A DNA stretch of 33,284 bases, from assembly GCA_025966225.1 (NCBI GenBank), contig JAOPVI010000005.1:1-33284 (forward strand), written 5' to 3'. Both the position numbers and the translations under genes were made by a program. This stretch comes from Mycobacterium sp. (lineage in GTDB: Bacteria; Actinomycetota; Actinomycetes; Mycobacteriales; Mycobacteriaceae). Below the pieces are notes generated by a model that was not told the DNA's origin, made no database searches, and worked only from the letters and a program-made list of their open reading frames with translations. The first letter of the stretch is position 1. The number at the start of each line of letters is the position of its first letter. Positions 9,930-17,956 of this stretch are shown here, piece after piece.

Positions 9930-9947
9930 TCGAGTATTCGTACTCGA
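9930..9947 (-). promoter_or_regulatory. Perfect dyad / UUCG-type hairpin in the clpP1 leader
   Basis: On the + strand TCGAGTA (9930-9936), TTCG (9937-9940) and TACTCGA (9941-9947) form a 7-bp perfect dyad. It ends 19 nt upstream of the clpP1 GTG, next to the ribosome-binding site. It may be an operator or an RNA hairpin affecting clpP1 translation. Function is inferred only from position. Confidence 0.4.
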
Positions 9948-10020
9948 CATCCATGTTCACCGACATTAACCAAACCGCGCCGCGTCGGAGTCCCCGGAGC
10001 GCACGCTTTCGCTCACAGCG

Positions 10021-11412
10021 TCACTTAGCGTCGTCGTCCTCGGCGTCATCTGCCGCGGCCAAGGACGCCTCGGTGCCCTCGTCCGCCGAGGTCGACGGGC
10101 CGAAGAACTCGGCCGTGTCGATCTCGTTGCCGTCGGTGTCGGTGACGGTCGCGCCGTGCACGACGGCGGCGATGGTCAGCCCGCGGCGGATGTCGGCGAA
10201 CATCGTCGGCAGCTGGTTCTGCTGCTGCAGATAGGCCAACATCTGCTGCGGCTCGATGCCGTACTGGCGCGACATCAGCACCAGCCGCTCAGTGAGGTCG
10301 TTCTGGGCGACCTGGAAGTCCAGGTCGTCGGCGATCTTGTCCATCAGCAGCTGCGTCTTGACGGCGCGCTCGGCGTTGGTGCGGTTGTCGGCGTCGAACT
10401 CCTCGCGGGTGCTGCCCTGCTCGACGAGCGACTCCTCGAACTTCGCCTCGTCGTGGTCGAGCCCGTGGATGGCGTTGTGGAACGTCTCGTCGACCTGCGC
10501 CTGCACGATGTTCTCGGGCAGCGGGACCTCGACCTGCTCGAGCAGCACGTCGAGCGACTTGTCGCGGATCTGCTCGGCCTGCTGGATGCGCTTCACTCGC
10601 TTCACCTGCTCGACGAGGCTCTCCTTGAGCTCGTCGATGGTGTCGAATTCGCTTGCCAGTTGCGCGAATTCGTCGTCGGCCTCGGGCAGCTCGCGTTCCT
10701 TGACGGTCTTGACCGTGACGGTGACCTCGGCCTCTTGGTCGGCGTGGTCGCCGGCGACGAGGGTCGTAGTGAACACCTTGCTCTCGCCGGCCGTCATGCC
10801 GATGATCGCGTCGTCGAGCCCCTCGATGAGCTGGCCGGAGCCGACCTCGTGCGAGAGGCCCTCGGTCTTGGCCTCGGGGACGTCCTCGCCCTCGACGGTG
10901 GCCGACAGGTCGATGGAGACGAAGTCGCCGTCGGCGGCGGGGCGCTCGACCCCGGTCAGCGTGCCGAAGCGGGCGCGCAGGTTCTGCAGCTCCGCGTCGA
11001 CCTCGTCGTCGGAGACCTCGATCGGGTCGACCTCGATCTTCAGCGCGGTCAGATCGGGCACTGTGATCTCGGGACGGACGTCGACCTCGGCGGTGAACGT
11101 CAGGTCCTGGCCGTACTCCTTGTTGGTGACCTCGATCTCGGGCTGGCCGATGGGCTGCACCTCGGAGGCCGTGACTGCCTCGCTGTAGCGGGCCGGGACG
11201 GCCTCGCCGACGACCTGGTCGAGCATCGCCTGCTTGTCGATGCGCGCCTCGAGCAGCTTCACGGGCACCTTGCCGGGCCGGAAACCGGGCAGCCGCACCG
11301 TCTTGGCCATCTCCTTGAACGCGACGTCGAAGTCGGGCTCCAGTTCCGTGAAGGGCACCTCCACATTGATGCGAACCCTCGTCGGGCTCAACTTCTCCAC
11401 GGTGCTCTTCAC
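10021..11412 (-). CDS. tig: Trigger factor, ribosome-associated chaperone
   Basis: This 463-residue trigger factor binds the ribosome exit tunnel and shields nascent chains. The ribosome-binding signature GFRPGKVP is at residues 43-50. The central FKBP-type prolyl isomerase domain lies near 150-240 ([16 protein letters not shown], then [10 protein letters not shown]), and the long helical C-terminal chaperone domain ends in an acidic Asp/Glu/Ala tail. The start is GTG 11412 because AAGGAG sits about 8 nt upstream and the product then begins [13 protein letters not shown] as in other mycobacteria. An upstream ATG at 11430 lies before that site. It is the first gene of the tig-clpP1-clpP2 block. 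Confidence 0.97.
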   Translation of the reverse strand: MKSTVEKLSPTRVRINVEVPFTELEPDFDVAFKEMAKTVRLPGFRPGKVPVKLLEARIDKQAMLDQVVGEAVPARYSEAVTASEVQPIGQPEIEVTNKEYGQDLTFTAEVDVRPEITVPDLTALKIEVDPIEVSDDEVDAELQNLRARFGTLTGVERPAADGDFVSIDLSATVEGEDVPEAKTEGLSHEVGSGQLIEGLDDAIIGMTAGESKVFTTTLVAGDHADQEAEVTVTVKTVKERELPEADDEFAQLASEFDTIDELKESLVEQVKRVKRIQQAEQIRDKSLDVLLEQVEVPLPENIVQAQVDETFHNAIHGLDHDEAKFEESLVEQGSTREEFDADNRTNAERAVKTQLLMDKIADDLDFQVAQNDLTERLVLMSRQYGIEPQQMLAYLQQQNQLPTMFADIRRGLTIAAVVHGATVTDTDGNEIDTAEFFGPSTSADEGTEASLAAADDAEDDDAK

Positions 11413-11451
11413 GGCATGTACTCCTTGCATGTCTCTACTGATGACGTCCGG

Positions 11452-11525
11452 TCGGGGTGACAGGATTTGAACCTGCGGCCTTCCGCTCCCAAAGCGGATG
11501 CGCTACCAAGCTGCGCTACACCCCG
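11452..11525 (-). tRNA. tRNA-Pro (anticodon TGG)
   Basis: The cloverleaf can be drawn on the minus strand. The acceptor is CGGGGTG/CACCCCG, the anticodon arm TCCGC/GCGGA with loop TTTGGGA (anticodon TGG, reading CCA), and the T loop TTCAAAT. The discriminator base is A and CCA is not fully encoded. It lies 39 bp upstream of the tig start. Confidence 0.95.
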
Positions 11526-11621
11526 TGTCTCGCTGCGGCCAAGATGATACGGGCTGAACACGCGACGCAATCAATTGGATTTGAATACGTCGGCGCCGGT
11601 ACAGTCTGCGGAGCAGTGCAC

Positions 11622-11695
11622 GCGGGCGTAGCTCAATGGTAGAGCCCTAGTCTTCCAAACTAGCTACGCGGGTTCGATTCCCGTCGCCCGCTCCA
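11622..11695 (+). tRNA. tRNA-Gly (anticodon TCC), island integration site
   Basis: The acceptor is GCGGGCG/CGCCCGC, the anticodon arm CTAGT/ACTAG with loop CTTCCAA (anticodon TCC, reading GGA), and the T arm GCGGG/CCCGT-type with TTCGATT. CCA is encoded at 11693-11695. The 3' half (11654-11685) is duplicated exactly 5,000 bp downstream, so this gene served as the integration site of the following island and remains intact. Confidence 0.95.
11654..11685 (+). repeat. attL-like copy inside tRNA-Gly
   Basis: This is the left 32-bp copy, running from TCCAAACTAGC in the anticodon loop to ATTCCCGTC in the T arm. It is identical to 16654-16685. Confidence 0.85.
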
Positions 11696-11897
11696 CCGAA
11701 AGCGCCTGGTAGGCGGCTCTTCGCAGGTCACGGCCTTCAGGGGCCGAGGCTTTATAACGCGCAGGAGCCGCGCTCAACTCGAAATCGGAGCGTTTGACCT
11801 ACGTAGGGGCCAACGTTCGGCTTAGGTGCCTTCTGAAGCGTGTAATCATCGCCGGACGCCTGTTCCTCAACCACGGGGGCGAGGGGGATATCGAGTC

Positions 11898-12212
11898 ATG
11901 ACCAACGTCAAGCTTGGTATCGCAGCTGCGACGGCGGTGAGCGCCGCGTCGCTCCTGTTTTCTGGGGCGGCCAGTGCCGACCCGTCTCAAAAGCCCAATC
12001 TCACCACCAGCGATTGCCCTGGCGGAAAGGGAGGCATCCTGGCCGTCGCTTGGTGCAATGGTGAAAAGTTTCCCGACGGTAGTTACTGGCACAACGTCGC
12101 TATGACCGGCGGAACGTTCGCGACACCTCGTTTCGAGATGAATTGTGTCGTCGATGATGCCTTCCCTAGCGGCACCCCTGCACCACCCGGTGGATGCGGC
12201 GGGGCAGTCTAA
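11898..12212 (+). CDS. Small secreted protein, island cargo
   Basis: This 104-residue protein starts with a clear Sec signal peptide: MTNVK, a hydrophobic alanine-rich stretch, then a probable signal peptidase I cut after ASA near residue 29. The mature part of about 75 residues has four cysteines (SDCPGG, AWCNGEK, EMNCVVD, GGCGGAV) that could make two disulfides, and a motif FPDGSYWHNV. The ATG at 11898 is chosen because a purine-rich GAGGGGGA site and the signal peptide fit it. I do not recognise a named family. It looks like one of the small exported actinobacterial proteins of unknown function. It is the first gene inside the island and points away from the tRNA. Confidence 0.65.
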   Translation: MTNVKLGIAAATAVSAASLLFSGAASADPSQKPNLTTSDCPGGKGGILAVAWCNGEKFPDGSYWHNVAMTGGTFATPRFEMNCVVDDAFPSGTPAPPGGCGGAV

Positions 12213-12217
12213 GGCAA

Positions 12218-12600
12218 CTAGCTCCGCAGCGGCACCACGTTCTCGGGGTAGATCGGCGCGGACGCCATAGCCCCGAGCGCGTTCATCGCGCCCGCGTGGT
12301 CGTCCGTGTTAAAGAGGTGGGGGTAGATGACTTCGGTCGTGCTCGGCTTCGCATGCCCCACAAACGCGCGACCTCCAGCGCGGGTCGTCCCGCCGCGAAA
12401 CAAAGGCTCGGGTACGTATGCCGGAGGGCGTGAAACTTGAGCTCGAGCGGCAGCGCCGTTCGGGGTCATTCGGTTCGCTCGCAGGACGGCGGGCCGGTAG
12501 ACGGCCTTGTAGAACGTCGGGTGGCGGAGCGGCATAGCCCAGTCACGTAGCAACCGCGCCTCACCGGGCAAACCAAAGCCCTGGCTGGCGACGGTTGCGC
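12218..12600 (-). pseudogene. Frameshifted C-terminal remnant of a tyrosine integrase
   Basis: The minus strand carries catalytic-domain pieces of a phage-type tyrosine recombinase split over two frames. One frame gives PLRHPTFYKAVYRPAVLRAN. A second gives LKFHALRHTYPSLCFAAG with the HxLRH motif. The first frame resumes with GHAKPSTTEVIYPHLFNTDD, holding the catalytic-type GH and the nucleophile Tyr. Two compensating frameshifts (near 12450 and 12360) and the absent N-terminal arm-binding domain with the first catalytic Arg mark it as dead. It lies next to the tRNA-Gly end, the normal place for the integrase of a tRNA-targeted island. Confidence 0.7.
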
Positions 12601-12908
12601 ACTCGATTCGTTGCGACGGCTACGTGAAGCCAATTCGTTCGTCGAAGTGCCCGCCACGACGGCGTGACACCGGGTAGTTCAAATGCAGCGCTCGCACCAG
12701 CAACCATCACAACCCCAACGGCGGTGGACGCCGTGAACTTACGCGAACGTCAATATTACACTCCACATCCATTCCCTTCAAAAGTTGCCGAAGCAAGTAA
12801 CTTTGCTGTTAATGTCCGCTTGCGCGTTCGCTGCTGACGCTGTCGTAGGTTTTACAGCAAACACGACCCTGAACTTGGGGTGGGAACATCGACGGAGAGG
12901 TCGAGCTA
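12601..12908 (+). promoter_or_regulatory. AT-richer upstream region of the repeat-protein gene
   Basis: This 308-bp gene-free stretch is more AT-rich than its surroundings around 12740-12860. Candidate -10 elements are TAATGT (12810-12815) with TTGCCG 19 bp upstream, and TAGGTT (12846-12851). A ribosome-binding site GGAGAGG lies just before the ATG at 12909. No other gene is seen here. Confidence 0.35.
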
Positions 12909-15900
12909 ATGAGTCACCGTGGCAAGCACCGGAAGGCCTCACGCGATTCGCGTGCGAGCAACGTCGTCGTTGGTGCGATCGCTACCGGCGCGGTGGCATC
13001 AGGCTGGGCTTTTGGCTCTGCGCCAGCAGCCAATGCCGCATGTGCGGCTGGCAATGGGTGGTCCATCGGTAGCGGCTGCTCGGCGACCGGGACCGGGTCC
13101 CTTGCCTTCGCGCTGCTGCCCGGCAGCACCGCGACCGCGGACGGCGCGGGGAGCAAGGCCATCGCATTCGGCTGGGGAAACACGGCTACTGCAACCGGCG
13201 GCGTCAACAACACTGCCGTTGCGCTCGGCATCGGCAACACCGCCGGTTCGGCAACGGGTATCGGCAGCGGCAACAAGAACACCGCAATCGGCGTCAACAA
13301 CACCGCCACCTCGACCGGTTCCCCAGCGGTCGATGTCCTGGGGGTGCTGACAGCCACGGCCACGGGTGACAACAACACGAACACCGCCCTCGGGTTTGGG
13401 AACACTGCGACAAGCGTGCTCGGCAACGGCAACACGAACACCGCCGGCGGCATCTCCAACACGGCTGCCTCGGTCGGTACGCCGGGCGTTCACTCGATCG
13501 TGGACCTGCTGGGAGTGTCGAACACGGACGCTAAGGTCGATGCGACCGGCAACGACAACACCAACTCTGCATTCGGCTTGGGAAATACCGCACTCTCCGC
13601 GCTGGGCAACGGCAACAAGACCACCGCGACTGGCCTGAATAACCAAGCTGCCACTGTCGGCACTCCGGGCGCGACGGTCATCGAGACACTCGACCCAGCC
13701 GTCAGTGGACTTGCGACGGTGAACTCCAAGACAACGGCGAGTGTGACCGCGACCGGCAACAACAACACCACCACCGCGTCTGGTCTCGGCAACACGGCGC
13801 TCACCACGACGGGCAACGACAACAAGACCACCGCGGCCGGGCTCTTCAATCAGGCCGCTGTCGTCGGCACGCCCGGCGCATCAGTCGTGGAAGTGCTCAC
13901 TGCAGCATTGCTTGACGGAACTGCGACCACCACGACGACGACCAATGCCACAGTCGATGCGACCGGTAACGGCAACACGACCACCGGCCTCGGCCTCGGC
14001 AACACCGCGCTCACCACGACGGGCAACGACAACAAGAACACCGCCGCCGGCTTGCTCAATCAAGCAGCCTCAGTGGGAACCCCGGGCACGACCGTCGACG
14101 CAACGATCCACGCCCTGGTGAACACGCCGATTCTGACGAGCGACACGACGGCGCACACGAATGCGACGGTCGAGGCCACCGGCAACGGCAATACGAATAC
14201 CGGGTTCGGCCTGGGGAACACCGCGTTGACGACGTTGGGCAACAACAACAAGAACACCGCGGCCGGCTTCCTCAATCAGGCGGCGACGGTTGGTACCCCC
14301 GGTACGTCGGTCCTTCAAACGGTCAACGAAAAGGCGACGGCGACCGTCCCCGGTGTTTCAACCACCCAGACGACTCTCAGGACGTTGACGAGTGCGGTCG
14401 TCGGTGCGACCGGTAACGGCAATACGAACACGGGGTTCGGCGTGGGGAACACCGCGTTGACGACGTTGGGGAACAACAACAAGAACACCGCGGCCGGCGT
14501 CCTCAATCAGGCCGCCACGGTCGGCACGCCCAGCGTCTCGGCATTGCAGACAGTCGATTCGAACCTAGTTGAAACGGTGTTGGGACTGCCAGGACTCCCT
14601 GCGGTTTCAACAACGACCACCAAGCTCAGCACGGTGACCAGTGCGACCGTCGACGGGACTGGTAACGGCAATACGAACACCGGGTTCGGGTTGGGGAACG
14701 TCGCGGCTACCGCGCTGGGGAACAACAACAAGAACACCGCGGCGGGCCTCTTCAACCAGGCCGCCACGGTCGGCACGCCCGGCGCGACGGCACTGCAGAC
14801 CGTCGACCTGAGTGTCGAGGAAGTGCTGCTCGGCATTTCGGACACCACCACTAGTACCAAGGCGTCGACGTCGGTGGTAGTCGGCGCAACCGGCAACGGA
14901 AACAAGAACACCGGGCTTGGTTTGGCGAACACGGCGCTGACGACGTTGGGCAACAACAACACCAACACCGCGGCCGGCCTACTGAATCAAGCGGCCACCG
15001 TCGGCACGCCAAGTGCATCGACGACCATTTCCGCCGCACAAACCATCGACACTCTGCTCTTCGGCGGATCGCTCGTCTCGACGTCCGCGAGCTCACTGAC
15101 GAATGTGACCGTCGACGGCACCGGCAACGGCAACAAGAACGTCGGATTTGGGCTGGCGAACACGGCGCTGACAGCGTTGGGAAACAACAACAAGAACATC
15201 GCCGCCGGCGTTAACAATCAGGCGTCGACCGTCGGCACGCCCGGCATCTCCGCGCTGCAGCAAATTGCGGCTACCGCAGCAGTTTTGGGAGTACCGACGA
15301 CGGTGACCTCCACAACGACCGCGGTGGTCGATCCGACCGGTAACGGCAACAAGAACGTCGGCTTCGGCTGGGGGAATGCGGCGGCGACACTGCTCGGCAA
15401 CAACAACAAGAACATCGCCGCCGGCCTGAACAACCAGGCGTCGACCGTCGGCACGCCCGGTGCGTCTGTCGTCGAATCCCTGGCAACGACGGTGCTCGGC
15501 AGCACGACACCGACGGCGTCGGCGGTGGTATCGACGATCGTCGATCCGACCGGTAACGGCAACAAGAACGTCGGGTTCGGTTCGGGGAACACGGCGTCGA
15601 CACTGCTCGGCAACGACAACCAGAACATCGCGATCGGCAAGAACAACACTGTCGGCACGGTAGGCACGCCTGGCGCTGTCGTCAGCACCGTCGTCAGTGC
15701 GCTCGGATTACCGACCGTGACGGACTCGGTGACGCTCGACCCGACCGGCAACGGCAACAGGAACGTCGGAATCGGATCGAGGAACACCGCCAACACCGTG
15801 ACTGGCAACAACAACAAGAACATCGCGATCGGCAAGAAGAACCGGGCCACCACGACCGGAACACCGGGGATCTCCGCGGTCGTGGCCAACATCCCGGCGA

Positions 15901-16088
15901 CCATCGCGGCCGCGACCGGGAACGACAACAAGACCACCGCCGTCGGCAAGCAGAACGTCGCTTCTACGTCGTTCGGCAACAACAACAGGGCCGGCGTCTT
16001 CGGCAAGCGGAGCAAGGCCACGACTACCGGCGTCAACAACACGAGCGTCAGCGCCAAGGGCAAAGACAAGACGTCGTCGGCGCCCTAG
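12909..16088 (+). CDS. Giant secreted Asn/Gly/Thr-rich repeat protein, predicted beta-roll
   Basis: This is a 1059-residue protein of unknown function and the main cargo of the island. It has a Sec-type signal with a basic start (SHRGKHRKASRDSR), a hydrophobic core, and a likely cut after PAANA near residue 43. Residues about 80-140 carry short turns such as SKAIAFGWGNTATATG and NTAVALGIGNTA. These look like the 14-residue turns of YadA-type adhesin heads (left-handed parallel beta-roll). From about residue 151 there are 12 copies of a 43-residue module (consensus ATGNGNTNTGFGLGNTA, then GNNNKNTAAG, then NQAATVGTPG) joined by variable hydrophobic/Thr linkers of about 14-40 residues. A degenerate 13th module caps the protein. 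No membrane anchor, LPXTG, PE/PPE domain or YadA anchor is visible, so it is probably released or held non-covalently. An extracellular adhesive or structural role is inference. Confidence 0.85.
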   Translation: MSHRGKHRKASRDSRASNVVVGAIATGAVASGWAFGSAPAANAACAAGNGWSIGSGCSATGTGSLAFALLPGSTATADGAGSKAIAFGWGNTATATGGVNNTAVALGIGNTAGSATGIGSGNKNTAIGVNNTATSTGSPAVDVLGVLTATATGDNNTNTALGFGNTATSVLGNGNTNTAGGISNTAASVGTPGVHSIVDLLGVSNTDAKVDATGNDNTNSAFGLGNTALSALGNGNKTTATGLNNQAATVGTPGATVIETLDPAVSGLATVNSKTTASVTATGNNNTTTASGLGNTALTTTGNDNKTTAAGLFNQAAVVGTPGASVVEVLTAALLDGTATTTTTTNATVDATGNGNTTTGLGLGNTALTTTGNDNKNTAAGLLNQAASVGTPGTTVDATIHALVNTPILTSDTTAHTNATVEATGNGNTNTGFGLGNTALTTLGNNNKNTAAGFLNQAATVGTPGTSVLQTVNEKATATVPGVSTTQTTLRTLTSAVVGATGNGNTNTGFGVGNTALTTLGNNNKNTAAGVLNQAATVGTPSVSALQTVDSNLVETVLGLPGLPAVSTTTTKLSTVTSATVDGTGNGNTNTGFGLGNVAATALGNNNKNTAAGLFNQAATVGTPGATALQTVDLSVEEVLLGISDTTTSTKASTSVVVGATGNGNKNTGLGLANTALTTLGNNNTNTAAGLLNQAATVGTPSASTTISAAQTIDTLLFGGSLVSTSASSLTNVTVDGTGNGNKNVGFGLANTALTALGNNNKNIAAGVNNQASTVGTPGISALQQIAATAAVLGVPTTVTSTTTAVVDPTGNGNKNVGFGWGNAAATLLGNNNKNIAAGLNNQASTVGTPGASVVESLATTVLGSTTPTASAVVSTIVDPTGNGNKNVGFGSGNTASTLLGNDNQNIAIGKNNTVGTVGTPGAVVSTVVSALGLPTVTDSVTLDPTGNGNRNVGIGSRNTANTVTGNNNKNIAIGKKNRATTTGTPGISAVVANIPATIAAATGNDNKTTAVGKQNVASTSFGNNNRAGVFGKRSKATTTGVNNTSVSAKGKDKTSSAP
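13359..16045 (+). repeat. Thirteen tandem 43-codon modules in the repeat-protein gene
   Basis: The coding repeats are spaced about 170-260 bp apart. Modules 1-8 mostly have T-rich faces (NTNTGFGLGNTA, NKNTAAG). Modules 9-12 switch to NKNVGFG and NKNIAAG or NIAIG faces. Module 13 lacks the closing VGTPG. Nucleotide identity is highest in the GGCAACAACAACAAGAAC-type core and low in the linkers. Confidence 0.85.
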
Positions 16089-16105
16089 AGATTGAGGTAA
16101 ACCTG

Positions 16106-16145
16106 CCCGCACCCCGTTGAAAGCGGGTGCGGGACAGTTCTTTTG
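16106..16145 (+). terminator. Terminator of the repeat-protein gene
   Basis: CCCGCACCC (16106-16114) pairs with GGGTGCGGG (16125-16133), giving a 9-bp stem and a 10-nt loop. A short T-rich run (TTCTTTT) follows. It begins 18 bp after the stop codon. Confidence 0.8.
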
Positions 16146-16170
16146 ATGCGTTCCGGTGTGAGGTCGTCGC

Positions 16171-16284
16171 TCATGCGCTTCTCCGCATCCTCTGGATGAA
16201 GTTGTAGAGGTCCACCGTGCTGTGCCAGACCGCACCGCTGATCTTGTAGCTCGGTAGCGACACACCTTTCGTAGCCTCGGCGAT
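16171..16284 (-). pseudogene. Excisionase-like HTH remnant
   Basis: One minus-strand frame reads IAEATKGVSLPSYKISGAVW, followed by a segment ending DLYNFIQRMRRSA and a stop. This matches the second half of small MerR-like excisionase/AlpA-type DNA-binding proteins (recognition helix end, wing SLPSYKI, then a D..xFI helix). A TGA stop directly precedes the block, and the first helix-turn-helix half is not recognisable upstream, so it appears broken. Its place near the right island end fits a former xis gene. Confidence 0.5.
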
Positions 16285-16653
16285 TCAGCCAAGGCCGACG
16301 TTTCTAACCCCATGACTTCCCGATACCGGGACGCCGCGCCCTCGTTGCCCTTCACGGGCGGGTCCGGTGACAAGTCCAGTTCGGTCGCTGCCGTTACTGC
16401 GACTCTGTCTCTAGCCATTCAAATATCCCCTAATCGGTTTGCGCACAAAAGTATTCGCGCTACCGTTAGACTGCCCCGCTACTCCCCCGGAGGTACCTCG
16501 CTAAGTAATCGCGCCGCGTAATTGACTCTCGGCCTGGGCATCTCCGCGCGTACGGCCGCCGCTAAGCACTACCGGACAGTTGCAATTCGAGTTCTGCGAA
16601 CGAAACTTCGACCAGCCCGTTTCCGAACCCCGTGTTCGGGCGCGTACAAAACG
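16285..16653. other. Gene-free right end of the island
   Basis: I see no supported gene, RNA or strong hairpin in this stretch of about 370 bp. It contains AT-richer patches around 16418-16460 and leads directly into the right attachment repeat. Confidence 0.4.
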
Positions 16654-16685
16654 TCCAAACTAGCTACGCGGGTTCGATTCCCGTC
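16654..16685 (+). repeat. attR-like partial tRNA-Gly copy
   Basis: This is the right 32-bp copy, identical to 11654-11685. Similarity then decays (ACTCGCTCG here against GCCCGCTCC in the tRNA). No acceptor 5' half or D arm precedes it, so this is not a second tRNA gene. Confidence 0.85.
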
Positions 16686-16787
16686 ACTCGCTCGGTGTGA
16701 TGTTGCAAGACATCAGCTGCGGCCAATGCAGCCGTCAAACGCCTGGCTGAAAATGCCTCAGTCCACACTTTCCAAAAGCCTGTTCTT

Positions 16788-16982
16788 TCACGACTCGCAA
16801 GCGATGCCGTCGCCATCACGGTCGCCGCCCGACCAGTAATCGGGATCGCCCTGCGGAATGTCGTACCGTCCGTCCTGGTGCGCCTGAGTGCAGTTCTTGT
16901 ACTGACTGGCGGACGCTGCTGGGGCAACCCCTATAGCAACCACAGCGATTGCGGCACCAGCAACGAAAACGCGGACGAACAT
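16788..16982 (-). CDS. Secreted Excalibur-domain protein
   Basis: This 64-residue protein has a signal peptide (MFVRVFVAGAAIAVVAIGVA, cut near ASA) followed by a single Excalibur domain. The domain is recognised by YKNCTQAHQDG at its start and the Ca2+-loop-like DRDGDGIACE at its end, with the two conserved cysteines. Excalibur domains are small extracellular calcium-binding-like modules, often attached to surface proteins or nucleases; here the domain stands alone. AGGGGG just upstream is a good ribosome-binding site. The gene lies about 100 bp outside the right island boundary. Confidence 0.85.
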   Translation of the reverse strand: MFVRVFVAGAAIAVVAIGVAPAASASQYKNCTQAHQDGRYDIPQGDPDYWSGGDRDGDGIACES

Positions 16983-17179
16983 TCATCCCCCTGAAGCGAT
17001 TATGGAGCGGATCTCCCGAGACCAGGCGGAATGCTAGGGCCTGCGAAGGCAAGCGCGCAGCAAACCAGCAAATATTATTTCGCCCACGTCAATAAGGCTA
17101 GGAGACGCTACCACCCACGGTTGCCCTTTGGGCACACCTCTCAGCGAACGCCCCGGCGGTAACCCCTGAAGGGGGCCAC

Positions 17180-17345
17180 TTAAGTGCTGTAGTTGCGTGG
17201 CTGAGCTAGCAGGGCCACCGTGACCCCTCCGGGGACCCGGCAGCAGAAACGTGCACCAGAAGAAGTGCCACGGCCTGTCATCCGGTACCACCGCGCACGC
17301 GAGGAAAGCGATCAACAGCCAGACGATGAGCGTTGCGGTTATCAC
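17180..17345 (-). pseudogene. Frameshifted small membrane protein
   Basis: From GTG 17345 the minus strand reads MITATLIVWLLIAFLACAVV and then DDRPWHFFWCTFLLPGP, a hydrophobic segment typical of small actinobacterial membrane proteins. The likely continuation GGVTVALLAQPRNYST, ending at a TAA at 17180, is in another frame. A single-base change in the C/G run near 17231-17238 would join them. In the unshifted frame the sequence runs to 17034 without hydrophobic character. No clear ribosome-binding site is seen. A frameshift, a sequencing error, or no gene at all are all possible. Confidence 0.3.
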
Positions 17346-17537
17346 TAAGACGAAGGTCCCGAGGCTGAGGCCGAGGAACCACTAGCCTCGGGGTTCGAAA
17401 GTTCCCCGAGGCTGCTCCTCCCCGGGCGCACATGAGGCTCGCCTAACGCCCGTTACGTCCGGCTGGGAATGTACACAGGTAATAGGCGTTGAATAGTTAG
17501 GAAGCATATGTAAGTTTGTAGTAGGGAAGGTCGTTTC

Positions 17538-17855
17538 ATGTTCGGGCAGCGTCGAGCGTTGGTCACTGCGGCATCCGCGGGCGTGATGGCGACGGGCGCC
17601 CTGGCCGCAGCACTCGCGATGGCGACGCCCAGCACCACCGTCACCGCGTGCAGCATGTCCATCCAGCCATTGAATCCGTTCCAGCAGACGTGCGGCATCC
17701 CGAACAATCCGCCCGCCGTGCGCGGCGCAGCGCCCAGTGCGGGCGCCATCATCGGCTGCCGCCACGACCCGGGCTGCCTGTCGTACGTGGTCAACGGTGG
17801 CCCCGGATACGGCAGCGTCCCCCGGCCGGACACCAGGGTCAATCACAGCCCGTAA
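17538..17855 (+). CDS. Small secreted cysteine-containing protein
   Basis: This 105-residue protein has a good GGGAAGG ribosome-binding site and a signal peptide (MFGQRRALVTAASAGVMATG, then an alanine-rich core). The mature part is Pro/Gly-rich with four cysteines (TACSMS, QTCGIP, IGCRHDPGC), which could form two disulfides. I recognise no named domain. The pattern fits the many small exported mycobacterial proteins of unknown role. It stands alone, 101 bp before the next gene on the same strand. Confidence 0.6.
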   Translation: MFGQRRALVTAASAGVMATGALAAALAMATPSTTVTACSMSIQPLNPFQQTCGIPNNPPAVRGAAPSAGAIIGCRHDPGCLSYVVNGGPGYGSVPRPDTRVNHSP

Positions 17856-17956
17856 CCCGACACGACCCGTCAGTTCTCGCGATTGGACCCCGTCGCGCCC
17901 GCTGACCCTCAGACTCAGACGCGACACACTACTCACGTCCGGGGGTTCAATCAGCG

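Larger units (their letters stand above)
11654..16685 (+). mobile_element. Degenerate 5.0-kb tRNA-Gly genomic island
   Basis: The segment lies between a 32-bp perfect direct repeat of the tRNA-Gly 3' half. It has the layout of a site-specific integrative element: attachment site in a tRNA gene, an integrase close to it (12218-12600, minus, frameshifted), cargo (a small secreted protein and a 1059-residue repeat protein), and an excisionase-like fragment (16171-16284) near the far end. Both recombination genes look dead, so the island is probably fixed. No phage structural, replication or conjugation gene is seen. Confidence 0.75.

Noticed and set aside
13359..16045. CRISPR-like array from the regular repeats
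   Set aside because: The repeats are coding, 43 codons long, diverged at third positions and separated by unequal coding linkers. They are protein modules.
12909..16088. PE/PPE-MPTR protein
   Set aside because: The Asn/Gly repeats look superficially similar, but there is no PE or PPE N-terminal domain and a Sec signal peptide is present.
16654..16690. Second tRNA-Gly gene
   Set aside because: Only the anticodon-loop to T-arm part is present. The acceptor 5' strand and D arm are absent, so it is an attachment-site copy.
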